A DNA stretch of 64,000 nt from Pseudomonas asgharzadehiana (GTDB taxonomy: Bacteria > Pseudomonadota > Gammaproteobacteria > Pseudomonadales > Pseudomonadaceae), in assembly GCF_019139815.1 (NCBI RefSeq), contig NZ_CP077079.1, forward strand, positions 3,968,001-4,032,000. Reading direction: 5' to 3'. Below the pieces are notes generated by a model, which ran no database searches, had not been told where the DNA came from, and saw nothing but the letters and a program-made list of their open reading frames with translations. Numbering within the stretch: position 1 is the first letter of the stretch; the number at the start of each line of letters is the position of its first letter. A program made the position numbers and the translations under genes. Positions 1-8,229 of this stretch are shown here, in pieces.

Positions 1-2184
1 CGGGAATACCTTTAGGGGCAGCAGACGCACATTCAACGGCTGAAATTTGTAGCTCAGTTGCCCACGCGTTACTTCACACTCCACCGTGATGGCGTTACCT
101 TTTGGGTGCACGCCCTTGGCAATGACGTTGGCCGGAATAACCACATCAATGCTGTCGGTTGCCGGATTGGGTGCCGCGACAGCTTTAAACTGGCTGTAGC
201 CATATTGACCTCGCCATGTGTACGTAATTACATCGCCCGGCAGCATCGATTTGTAGCTGATTTGCAGGGTTGCGCCGCCTTTCACCGTTATCGGCCGGAT
301 ACTGCCCGTAGTCGGATCAGCCTCAAGAATTTTGAGCAACCCCAGCTCCACCGCCGCACCGACGGTGGGGTTGAGCACCATCGAGCTCTCAGTCGTTTTT
401 GGCGGGCCGGCGTGTACAACGCTATAGCTGATACGGATGCTGCGGTTGTTGTTCTCGACAAGGAAAGAGGTATCTATCGGAATTTCCAGGGTTGTCAACT
501 GAACTCCCTTAAGCGCGGTCGTGATGTCGATGAAACCTGAAATCGAACTTTCGCCACTCACGGTCCAATACACTTTGTCACCGACGACAGTGCCTGCGTA
601 GGGAATGTACATCAGCCAGTTCGCACCCGGCACCGTGGCCGGGTCGATGTTGTTGTCCAGGATGGCGGGAACCGTCATGGGCGGCAGGGTTGGAACGCGA
701 ACACCAATTTCGAAGTTCCGCTTTTCCGATTGCCGAACGGAGCCAGGCGTACCTTTACCATCGTCGGTTTCGTAGAAAGCCTGGCAGACACCCTTGCCCT
801 CAAATACCTTCAGGGCCTCCATGAGTATCAGCCGTGTGCCGCCCTGCGCGCCAGCCTGTTGACGGGAGATCACGAGCGCACCGCTGCCGTTCGCATCTAT
901 ATGCTGAAGCTTCACAGTTTCCGTGTATGAAGGGTCGTGGGGTTGATAAGGCGGTAGTACCAACTCCATATGTGTATTGAGTGGAAACAGCCCTGCTTCC
1001 AAAAGTGTGATGATGGGTGCTGGCATCAGGCTTGGTGTACCTACTACACCAATCGACGTACTGTTCGAACGCCTCAGGAATACCCCGTCGCTCTTAATCT
1101 GCTCGTACCATACGCGAAAGCTCCCCCCGGCCAATTGCTTGAACGTTGCCATCCATTCGGCCGGCAGGGGGATGATTTGAAACCTGCGATTGTTGTCGTC
1201 TACCAGGTGAGTCAAGGTTTCGGTCGCGCCGTATTTATCGGTCGTTTCTACATGAACCTTTACCTTATTCGGAGGCTTGGGCAGCACGGTACTGGGCTTC
1301 AACTCAACCTCCACCTCCAGTGTTGCTCCGCTCTGGGTGTCGAGATCAAGCTCGCTGATATACTGGCCATCCACCATCACATAGGGTGGCGCCAACGGAT
1401 ACGTGTACATCTCACTGTTCAATACGATAGGTTGGGAGTACGGAAATCGACCAAAAGGTTCATTATTCACCACGTCGAGCACGGTGAAGTACACCTTAAC
1501 CTCCCCTGATGGGTTGAGATTGCGCAAGACCTCCACGGGCACAGTCACGACAATCGGCTGCGTCGGTGGCTGTTTCGCCTGTTCACCGTCGACGGTGTGC
1601 ACATAAATAGTCCCGCCCACGCGAACGATGATCTTGTCGTTCTTGCGGATGTTCTCATAAGGCATGATCAAACACTGCAAGCCGTCTGCGGTGTTGGTCG
1701 GCGTCAGAATAGCGCCTGGCTTGAAGTTCCCAAGCTCCATCGCCAAACCGCTGTGCCATTGCTGCGTATCGTCGTCGTCGTAGCCGCCCGGGATGGTCGT
1801 CTTGAACAGAATGGACTGAACCTCCGAATCAACCTCATTCCCGCTGAGCGCACGGCGAACTCTGGCAAAATACGTGCAGTCACCCTCGGGTACCTTTTCG
1901 GCAGGGACTTCCAAGAGATAATGAGAGTTTTCGCCGCGCGTGACGTTGGCCCCGACGAACGCCTGATTATTGATCCACAAACTCAGATAGTCGCCATCTA
2001 CGACGTCCCAACGCAAAACGCTAAATATGGCGCCCTTGTCTGTGTCATCGATGCCAAATAGGGCATATATGCCATTTCTGCCAAGGCCTATCTTGGATGT
2101 TTCAGCGTATTTGGCCTTCGTCAGGTCTACGGGGGGGTATATCGGAGAAGGGTTAAGTTCGGGTACAGGAAAATTTGTGGACAT
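1..2184 (-). CDS. Large repeat (Ig-like) protein, N-terminal part, runs off the left edge
   Basis: Reading the minus strand from the ATG at 2184 gives 728 codons without a stop to the window edge, so the C-terminus is missing. An AAGGTG Shine-Dalgarno six bases upstream supports this ATG over the in-frame ATG at 2190. The N-terminus is polar and has no signal peptide. The visible part looks like successive beta-rich modules of roughly 100 residues with a recurring pattern: a polar hydrophobic alternation, 'GD.I.Y.W' or 'GDKVYWTVSG', then a 'VIP..VI' or 'LEIPID' strand and a closing 'V.Y.V' strand. This suggests tandem immunoglobulin-like folds, as in cell-surface or secreted proteins of Pseudomonas, but I do not recognise a named family. 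Forward-strand ORFs here are antisense shadows. The coding call is fairly sure; the function is unknown. Confidence 0.72.
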   Translation of the reverse strand, partial: MSTNFPVPELNPSPIYPPVDLTKAKYAETSKIGLGRNGIYALFGIDDTDKGAIFSVLRWDVVDGDYLSLWINNQAFVGANVTRGENSHYLLEVPAEKVPEGDCTYFARVRRALSGNEVDSEVQSILFKTTIPGGYDDDDTQQWHSGLAMELGNFKPGAILTPTNTADGLQCLIMPYENIRKNDKIIVRVGGTIYVHTVDGEQAKQPPTQPIVVTVPVEVLRNLNPSGEVKVYFTVLDVVNNEPFGRFPYSQPIVLNSEMYTYPLAPPYVMVDGQYISELDLDTQSGATLEVEVELKPSTVLPKPPNKVKVHVETTDKYGATETLTHLVDDNNRRFQIIPLPAEWMATFKQLAGGSFRVWYEQIKSDGVFLRRSNSTSIGVVGTPSLMPAPIITLLEAGLFPLNTHMELVLPPYQPHDPSYTETVKLQHIDANGSGALVISRQQAGAQGGTRLILMEALKVFEGKGVCQAFYETDDGKGTPGSVRQSEKRNFEIGVRVPTLPPMTVPAILDNNIDPATVPGANWLMYIPYAGTVVGDKVYWTVSGESSISGFIDITTALKGVQLTTLEIPIDTSFLVENNNRSIRISYSVVHAGPPKTTESSMVLNPTVGAAVELGLLKILEADPTTGSIRPITVKGGATLQISYKSMLPGDVITYTWRGQYGYSQFKAVAAPNPATDSIDVVIPANVIAKGVHPKGNAITVECEVTRGQLSYKFQPLNVRLLPLKVFP

Positions 2185-2439
2185 CGCCATCACCTTGCAT
2201 GGTCAGGGCCGCGCTGAAATGGCGCGACGGGCAAGGTGACTAAACGCCTGGGGAGACAATCAAATCTACTGTCAGAATTGACAGTGACGACGAATGGCTA
2301 GGACGCAATGCCTAACCGACGTGCTCGCAACCGAGTATGAATCTCTTAACATCCACACTTTTTCTTACGCTTTTTTCACGATTTATTCACATGCACAGAC
2401 GTAGGGTGAAGCCTCATCCGTTACAAACGTTGCACATCA

Positions 2440-2467
2440 AGCCCGCCGCCCCAGCGGGCTTTTTTTT
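2440..2467 (+). terminator. GC hairpin followed by a T-run
   Basis: AGCCCGC (2440-2446) pairs with GCGGGCT (2454-2460) around a seven-base loop and is followed by seven more T on the plus strand. Both flanking genes are on the minus strand, where the hairpin is followed only by TTGATG. It may act as a weak terminator for the TetR gene or block plus-strand transcription. The rest of 2185-2483 shows no gene. Confidence 0.6.
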
Positions 2468-2483
2468 GCCTGGGGTTTGGGCC

Positions 2484-3233
2484 TCAGCGTGCGGCGTTGG
2501 CAACAGGCGCCGTTTGTTCGCGAATAGCCCGCTGGGTGTCCAGCACCTTGGCCAAGGCGGTTTGCGCTTCGGGGCTTTGTTGCGGCACGCGGATCGCCGC
2601 CGAGACCAGGGTGATCAGCTTGGCCATGACTTCGGCGTCGGTGGCCGGGCGGCCCAGGCTCATGGAGTTCATCAGCAGGCGCAGCTCGGTGCCGGCCATT
2701 ACCCCGGAAATCGCCTTGAGGGCAAATTGCAGGCGCACCCCCAGCTCGTTGCGCGGCAGGTCCGGCAAGGCCAGGGCGAAGGCTTCGAAGAAGCGCTGGA
2801 ACACCGGCTGGTAATGCACCTTGAGGTATTCCTGGATAAACGGCGACGTGTCGCTGTATACCCGGCCCAAAAAGCGGATGAACGAGCGCCCTTCCCCGCT
2901 TGACGGGTCGCTGCGCTCCAGGCCCATGGCCGGGGCGAACAGCACGCCCAGCAGCGTGTCGCAATCAAGCGGGCCGTCGGATTCGGCTTCGCAGCGCGCC
3001 AGCAGTTCCAGGCGCTGCTCGTTGAGCGGCTCCAGACGTTGCATCAGCAGGGTTTTCATCAGGGAATCCTTGTCCCCGAAGTGGTAGTTCACGGCGGCCA
3101 GGTTGACTTGGGCACGCTCGGTAATCTGCCGTAATAGCACCGCGTCATACCCGTATTTGATAAACAGAGCTTCTGTCGCATCCAGCAAGCGGGTCTTGGT
3201 AACGTTTGGAGCGCTGAGTTTCTTCGCGACCAT
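2484..3233 (-). CDS. TetR/AcrR-family transcriptional regulator
   Basis: The protein has 249 residues. Residues about 10-60 form a TetR N-terminal helix-turn-helix, with the typical end of the DNA-binding domain 'VNLAAVNYHFGDKDSL'. This form is close to that of PsrA/CecR-type regulators. The C-terminal part is a helical ligand and dimerisation domain. The gene is divergent from the ABC efflux operon at 3590, with a 356-base gap that contains two inverted copies of AAACAATATTT. The likely role is local repression of itself and of the efflux operon in response to a transported or lipophilic ligand. The ligand cannot be deduced. The family call is firm; the target is inferred from position. Confidence 0.88.
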   Translation of the reverse strand: MVAKKLSAPNVTKTRLLDATEALFIKYGYDAVLLRQITERAQVNLAAVNYHFGDKDSLMKTLLMQRLEPLNEQRLELLARCEAESDGPLDCDTLLGVLFAPAMGLERSDPSSGEGRSFIRFLGRVYSDTSPFIQEYLKVHYQPVFQRFFEAFALALPDLPRNELGVRLQFALKAISGVMAGTELRLLMNSMSLGRPATDAEVMAKLITLVSAAIRVPQQSPEAQTALAKVLDTQRAIREQTAPVANAAR

Positions 3234-3249
3234 AAGGGTTCCACGGCGG

Positions 3250-3481
3250 AAATATTGTTTTAAAAAATAATTTGATTTTTATACCGATGCAGCCCGTCGA
3301 AAGCAAGTAGTGACACTCCGCCATATCATCGAAAGCCTCGGCATACGGCGGTTTCGGGGATCGACCGGGAGTTTTCCAGAGCGCCTTCAGCGCCATCAAA
3401 GAATCATTTCAAAGGGTAAAAACGCTCTACATCCATGGCTGGCGAAGCGCCGGGAACGCGGTTAGTATTCAAACAATATTT
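3250..3481. promoter_or_regulatory. Divergent control region with an inverted 11-bp repeat
   Basis: AAATATTGTTT at 3250-3260 is the exact reverse complement of AAACAATATTT at 3471-3481. In each copy the element is embedded in a longer A/T-rich TTTTAAAA core, which stands out against the GC-rich surroundings. The copies flank the control region between the TetR gene and the ABC operon and are the best candidates for TetR operators. The stretch between them shows no ORF worth calling. Confidence 0.4.
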
Positions 3482-3533
3482 TAAAAACAAGAAATAAAAC
3501 CAGTCCGAGACGCGTAACAGACAGCTCCCGAAC

Positions 3534-3562
3534 TTGTTACAAGGCTTTACCGGGGGTATGAC
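3534..3562 (+). promoter_or_regulatory. Candidate sigma-70 promoter for the ABC efflux operon
   Basis: TTGTTA (3534-3539), a 17-base spacer and TATGAC (3557-3562) would place the transcript start near 3569, about 20 bases before the ATG at 3590. It is assigned by eye only. Confidence 0.35.
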
Positions 3563-3589
3563 GGCAGCGTCGAGACTGCAGGCGTAGTC

Positions 3590-4297
3590 ATGATGACCGA
3601 TACCCGCGCGCACCCAGGCTTGATCTCCCTGCAAGGCATCGGCAAGCGCTATCAGCTCGCCGGGCAGGAATTGACCATTCTCAAGGATGTGTGCCTGTCC
3701 ATCGCCAGCGGTGACAGCTGCGGCATCCTCGGCGCCTCCGGTTCCGGCAAAAGTACCCTGCTCAATATCCTCGGTTTGCTGGACCTGCCCAACGACGGCC
3801 ACTACCACTTTGCCGGCCACGATATTTTCAACGCCAGCGCCGATGAACTGGCCGCCATTCGCAACCAGCAGATCGGTTTCGTGTTCCAGAGCTTCAACCT
3901 GCTGCCGCGCCTCAGCGCGCTGGATAACGTCGCCCTGCCCTTGAGCTATCGCGGCGTGTCGCGCCATGAGTCCGTGGAGCGGGCCCTGCGCATGCTCGAA
4001 CAGGTCGGCCTGGCCGACCGCGCTCACCATCGCCCTGCCGACCTCTCCGGCGGCCAGCGCCAACGGGTGGCGATTGCCCGCGCCTTGGTCGGCAACCCCT
4101 CGGTGATCCTCGCCGACGAACCCACCGGCAACCTCGACAGCACCACCGCCCAAGACATCATGGACCTGTTGCTGGCCCTGAACCGCGAGCAACAGGTCAC
4201 GCTGATTATCGTCACCCATGACCCGCACATCGCCGAACGCCTGGCGCGCAAGATCCTGGTGCGCAATGGCGTGGTGCACGAGGCGCATCGCCCATGA
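3590..4297 (+). CDS. ABC transporter ATP-binding protein (MacB/LolD type)
   Basis: This 235-residue ATPase carries Walker A GASGSGKST, the signature LSGGQRQRVAIARAL, Walker B VILADEPTGNLDS and the H-loop THD. The TGNLDS extension is typical of the MacB/LolD/FtsE subfamily, which drives mechanotransmission-type export rather than import. The gene overlaps the permease gene by four bases (ATGA) and heads a four-gene operon that also encodes an outer-membrane channel and an adaptor. The product probably energises a tripartite efflux or secretion machine in the inner membrane. An upstream ATG at 3558 runs into a stop after nine codons, so 3590 is the start. Confidence 0.93.
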   Translation: MMTDTRAHPGLISLQGIGKRYQLAGQELTILKDVCLSIASGDSCGILGASGSGKSTLLNILGLLDLPNDGHYHFAGHDIFNASADELAAIRNQQIGFVFQSFNLLPRLSALDNVALPLSYRGVSRHESVERALRMLEQVGLADRAHHRPADLSGGQRQRVAIARALVGNPSVILADEPTGNLDSTTAQDIMDLLLALNREQQVTLIIVTHDPHIAERLARKILVRNGVVHEAHRP

Positions 4298-5493
4298 GCC
4301 TGCGGGTCGAACAAAGCCTCAGCCAACTGCTGCATGAAGCCTTTATCAGCCTGCGCACCTTGGGCAAGCGCTCGGTCCTGGCGTTGCTCGGCATCGTGAT
4401 CGGCAGCTCCTCGGTGGTGGCGTTGATCAATATCGGGCACAACGCGGCGGTGGATGCCGCGATGATTTTCAAGGACATGGGCACCGACACGCTCATCGTC
4501 CAGTTCCCCCCCAAAGGCGGCGCCAACGTGCCGATGCGCAGCCGTCTCGACCTGCATGCGGTGCGCCAGGCGGTAGCGGGCATCGCGCATATCGGCGCCC
4601 TGACGCTGTTCAGCGGGCCCATCGTGTTCCATGGCCGCAGCGTCAATGCCAACTTTGTCGGCAGTACGCCCGACATCCAGCCAGCGATGCGCCTGGTGGT
4701 GCAACAGGGCCGCTTCCTGTCGAGCTTCGACACCCACGAAACCTATGGCGTGATCGGCGACCAGATCGCCCAGGCCCTCGGCGCACCGGGCGACCCAGTG
4801 CAACTGGGCGACCGCGTGCGCATCAACGATTACCTGTTCCTGATCGTGGGCATCCTGCACAACCAGCCCCGGGCGATGTTAATGCCGGTGCAGGCCAACG
4901 AGTCGCTGTTCATCCCCGCCGAAGGCATGCGCCGCATCTACGCCACCCCGCAGATCAGCAACGTGATCATTCGCGCCGCGCCCGGCCAAGACATGGAATG
5001 CATTGCCAAAGCCGCCGCCGCGGCCTTGCAACGCCAACTCACCGACCACGATGTCGACATCCAGGTGCCTCAGCAAATGATCGATGGCATGACCCGGCAA
5101 AGCCGCACGTTCGCCTATTTGCTGCTGGCCCTGGGCGCGATCTCGCTGGTGGGCGGCGGCGTGGGCGTGATGAACGTGATGCTGATGAACGTTTCGCAGC
5201 GGCGCCGCGAAATCGGCATCCGCATGGCCCTGGGCGCGCGTCGACGGGATATCCGCAACCTGTTCCTGATCGAAGCGGTGACCCTCACCGCCGTCGGCGC
5301 GTTGTGCGGCGCGGTACTCGGCATGACGGCGGCGTGGTTCTACGCCTGGCTGTCAGGCTGGGAATTCGCGCTGGCCGCGGCGGCCCTGCCCCTGGGAGTG
5401 GGCAGTACGTTGTGGGTGGGTTTGTTCTTCGGCATCTACCCCGCGGTCTCGGCCTCGCGGTTGCAACCGGTGGAGGCCCTGCGCGATGAATAA
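4294..5493 (+). CDS. ABC transporter permease, MacB-type
   Basis: The protein has 399 residues with the MacB layout. A first membrane helix lies near residues 25-45. A large periplasmic (MacB_PCD) domain follows to about residue 265. Three C-terminal helices then form an FtsX-like domain, with 'RRREIGIRMALGARRRDI' between helices two and three. In classical MacB the ATPase is fused to the permease; here the two are separate, overlapping genes. The downstream TolC-like gene starts eight bases before this stop, so translation is coupled. Substrate is unknown; relatives export peptides, siderophores, macrolides or lipoproteins. Confidence 0.9.
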   Translation: MSLRVEQSLSQLLHEAFISLRTLGKRSVLALLGIVIGSSSVVALINIGHNAAVDAAMIFKDMGTDTLIVQFPPKGGANVPMRSRLDLHAVRQAVAGIAHIGALTLFSGPIVFHGRSVNANFVGSTPDIQPAMRLVVQQGRFLSSFDTHETYGVIGDQIAQALGAPGDPVQLGDRVRINDYLFLIVGILHNQPRAMLMPVQANESLFIPAEGMRRIYATPQISNVIIRAAPGQDMECIAKAAAAALQRQLTDHDVDIQVPQQMIDGMTRQSRTFAYLLLALGAISLVGGGVGVMNVMLMNVSQRRREIGIRMALGARRRDIRNLFLIEAVTLTAVGALCGAVLGMTAAWFYAWLSGWEFALAAAALPLGVGSTLWVGLFFGIYPAVSASRLQPVEALRDE

Positions 5494-6949
5494 ATGGCTG
5501 CTATTGCTGACGCTGATCAGCCTGCCCGGCATGGCCGCCGACGTGGTCATCCGGCCGTCGGCGCCCACTACCTCGCGCAGCGTATCGCTGAATGCGCAGG
5601 TCACCACCCTGACCCTGGGTGATGCGGTGTATCTGGGCCTGCGCAACAACCCGGCGATCCGCAGCGCGTACCTGCAACGGGTCGCGCAGAAGTTCGACCT
5701 GCGCGTGGCCGAAGACGTGTTCAACCCCAAGCTCACCCTCAACAGCTATTACCGCGGCACTCGCGGCTCCCAGGACAGCGCACGCAACGCCAACCTGGCG
5801 CCGTCCAGCAGCCTGCTCGGTGAGTACGGCACGCGCCTGAGCATGGCCTGGACCCAGCAGTTGAACAACGCCGACCGCGCCGGCCGCTATCGCAGCGACG
5901 GCCTGGACCTGGCAATTATCCAACCGCTGCTGCGCGGCGCCGGCTGGGACGCCACCACCGCGCCGCTGCGCCTGTCGCGCCTGTCGGAGCAGGCCAACCG
6001 CCTGAACCTCAAGGCCACGGTGGCGCAGACCATCAGCCAGATCATCGCCACCTATCGCGAATTGCTGCGCGCCCAGGAGCAACTGAGCATCGTGCAAGAC
6101 GCCCTCGCGCGCTCCGGCACCCTGCTGGAAGTGAACCAGGCGCTGATCAGTGCCGGGCGCATGGCCGAGTTCGAAATCGTGCAGACCGAAGCCGACATCG
6201 CCACCCAGCAACTGGGCGTGGAGGAAGCCCAGAACCAACTGGACACCAATCGCCTGGCCCTGCTGCGCCTGCTGGCGCTGGACCTGTCCACGCCGATTCG
6301 CGCCACCGAAGCCCTGGAGGCCAAGCCCATGCAGATCGACAAGCGCCAAGCCTTCAACCTGGCGCAAACCCAGCAACCGGAATACCTCGCCGCCCTGCTC
6401 GGCAGCCAGCAGGCCGACCTCAACCTGGTGATCGCCAAGGACTCCGGGCGCTGGCAAGTCGACCTCGTCGCCGGCGCGAACCAGATTCGCGACGCCTACA
6501 ACAACGACGCCGGCAGCAGTAACAACCGCACCTGGGACAGCTACGCCGGGGTGCAAGTGCAGATCCCCATCGGCGACATCAGCACCCGCCAGGCCGAAGT
6601 GCGTGCGCGCGTCAACGTCGAGGACCAGCAGATCCGCATCACCGATGCGCGCCAAGAGCTGGAGCGCAGCGTCAACGATGTGGTGCGCGACCTCGGCACG
6701 CGCTGGCGCCAGTATGAAATCTCCCAGCGCGCGGTGGAGTTGTCGCGCCGCAAAATCGAGATCGAACGGGAAAAACTCAGCGCCGGGCGCTCCACCAACT
6801 TCCAGGTGCTGAGTTTCGAGACCGACCTGCGCAACGCCGAAAATGCCCGGCTCAATGCCCTGATCGCTTATTTGAACGCCCAGACCCAGCTCGACCTGAC
6901 GCTGGGCATGACGTTGGAAAGTTGGGAAATCGCCCTCAATGACTACTGA
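5486..6949 (+). CDS. TolC-family outer membrane efflux protein
   Basis: The 487-residue product begins with a signal peptide (MNKWLLLLTLISLPGMAADV). It continues with two long helical outer-membrane-efflux-protein repeats, for example 'LGDAVYLGLRNNPAIRSAYL' near residue 45 and a second copy in the C-terminal half. There is no lipobox cysteine, so it is TolC-like rather than an OprM-type lipoprotein. It overlaps the permease gene upstream and the adaptor gene downstream. It should form the outer-membrane channel of the tripartite pump encoded by this operon. Confidence 0.9.
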   Translation: MNKWLLLLTLISLPGMAADVVIRPSAPTTSRSVSLNAQVTTLTLGDAVYLGLRNNPAIRSAYLQRVAQKFDLRVAEDVFNPKLTLNSYYRGTRGSQDSARNANLAPSSSLLGEYGTRLSMAWTQQLNNADRAGRYRSDGLDLAIIQPLLRGAGWDATTAPLRLSRLSEQANRLNLKATVAQTISQIIATYRELLRAQEQLSIVQDALARSGTLLEVNQALISAGRMAEFEIVQTEADIATQQLGVEEAQNQLDTNRLALLRLLALDLSTPIRATEALEAKPMQIDKRQAFNLAQTQQPEYLAALLGSQQADLNLVIAKDSGRWQVDLVAGANQIRDAYNNDAGSSNNRTWDSYAGVQVQIPIGDISTRQAEVRARVNVEDQQIRITDARQELERSVNDVVRDLGTRWRQYEISQRAVELSRRKIEIEREKLSAGRSTNFQVLSFETDLRNAENARLNALIAYLNAQTQLDLTLGMTLESWEIALNDY

Positions 6950-8183
6950 TAAAAAACGCCTGTTGGGCGCTGTGCTGATCCTGCTGGTGGCCGGCGCGGC
7001 GCTGGCCCTGCGCAGCCCCGCGCAAGACCCGGCCGGCACCGCCGAGCAGTGGCTGGCAGTCAAGCCCGACGCGCTGGTGCACCAGATCGGCCTGGTGGGC
7101 AAGATCGAGCCCGACACCACTCTGGTCCTCACCGCGCCATTCGACGGCAATGTGCAGGCCAACCTGGTGGAGCAAGGTCAGCGGGTCGAAGCCGGCCAGG
7201 TGCTGCTGCGCATGGACCCTGCCACCCTGCAAATGCAACTGCGCGACGCCCTCGCCGCCCAGCTCAAGGCTCGGCGCACCGTGCAGGAGATGCAGGATTG
7301 GGACAGCAGCCCCGCCGTCAGCCGCGCCCGACGCAGCTTGCGCACCGCCGAAATGAGCGCCGGCAACACCCAGCGCAAGCTCACCGAAAGCGACAACCTG
7401 TTCAAGCGCGGCATCATCCCGCGCAATGAACTGGACGACCTCAAGCAACAGGCCCAACAGCAACAGCTGGACCTCGCCTCCGCACGCAGTGAACTGCAAC
7501 AGGCCCTGGACCAGGGCAAGGGCGAATACCGCCAGATCGCCGACATGGAACTGACCAACGCCACGGTGAAATACGAGGCGCTGCGCACGTTGCTCGAAGG
7601 CCAGGACGTCAAGGCGCCGTTCTCCGGCATCGTGGTGCCCGCGCCCGGTAATAATTCAGCCCAGGGGGGCAACATTAACAACGCGCCCATCCAGGCCGGC
7701 AGTAAGGTCAGCCAGGGCCAGGTACTGTTTGGCCTGGCAAATATCGAACGGCTGAAAATCGTCGCCAAGGTCTCGGAACTGGACATCAACCAATTGCATC
7801 AGGGCCAGGCGGTGGAAGTGATGGGTGATGGTTTTGACGGCGAACGGCTGAGCGGTTCGGTGAGTGTGGTCAGTGGATTGGCGATGGCCAGTGACAGCCA
7901 GGGCAGCGCCCAGTTTCCGGTGACCCTGACGATCCCCCGGCTCACGCCCCAGCAGTTGCAGCGGGTGCGGCTGGGCATGAGCGCACGGTTGACCATCGTC
8001 ACCTACAACAATGCCCAGGCGCTCGTCGTGCCGAGCCAGGCGATCCAAACGGACATGACCGTGGAATATCGCGAGGCGATGGATAAACCGGTGGAACGGG
8101 TGAACGTGACGACAGGCCAATCGACGGCGCAAGGGGTCGAGGTATTCGGCCTCAAGCCCGGCCTGGTGAAAATCTTAAAATAA
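6939..8183 (+). CDS. HlyD/MacA-type periplasmic adaptor
   Basis: The protein has 414 residues with one N-terminal membrane anchor ('LLGAVLILLVAGAALAL'). A split biotinyl-lipoyl half follows ('DGNVQANLVEQGQRVEAGQV'), then a coiled-coil hairpin at about 115-200, the second lipoyl half ('VKAPFSGIVVPAPGN') and beta-barrel and membrane-proximal domains. The start lies inside the end of the TolC-like gene. It is the membrane-fusion subunit that joins the ABC permease to the outer-membrane channel. This adaptor comes last in the operon, whereas macAB operons usually place it first. Confidence 0.9.
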   Translation: MTTDKKRLLGAVLILLVAGAALALRSPAQDPAGTAEQWLAVKPDALVHQIGLVGKIEPDTTLVLTAPFDGNVQANLVEQGQRVEAGQVLLRMDPATLQMQLRDALAAQLKARRTVQEMQDWDSSPAVSRARRSLRTAEMSAGNTQRKLTESDNLFKRGIIPRNELDDLKQQAQQQQLDLASARSELQQALDQGKGEYRQIADMELTNATVKYEALRTLLEGQDVKAPFSGIVVPAPGNNSAQGGNINNAPIQAGSKVSQGQVLFGLANIERLKIVAKVSELDINQLHQGQAVEVMGDGFDGERLSGSVSVVSGLAMASDSQGSAQFPVTLTIPRLTPQQLQRVRLGMSARLTIVTYNNAQALVVPSQAIQTDMTVEYREAMDKPVERVNVTTGQSTAQGVEVFGLKPGLVKILK

Positions 8184-8200
8184 ATGGAGTTCCGCTCTTC

Positions 8201-8228
8201 TGTGGGAGGGGGCTTGTTCCCTCCCACA
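8201..8228. repeat. REP-derived hairpin between convergent genes
   Basis: TGTGGGAGGG (8201-8210) and CCCTCCCACA (8219-8228) form a perfect ten-base stem. The stem sequence matches the core of the Pseudomonas GTGGGAGGGGGC REP family seen again at 15395-15486. It lies 17 bases after the adaptor stop and one base before the stop of the convergent gene, so it may also work as a bidirectional terminator. Confidence 0.75.
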
Positions 8229-8229
8229 C

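Noticed and set aside
58..2239. Series of plus-strand ORFs of 66-179 codons at the left edge
   Set aside because: They are antisense to one continuous 728-codon minus-strand frame with a good ribosome site and a coherent beta-repeat protein; the plus-strand products are low-complexity and lack start signals.
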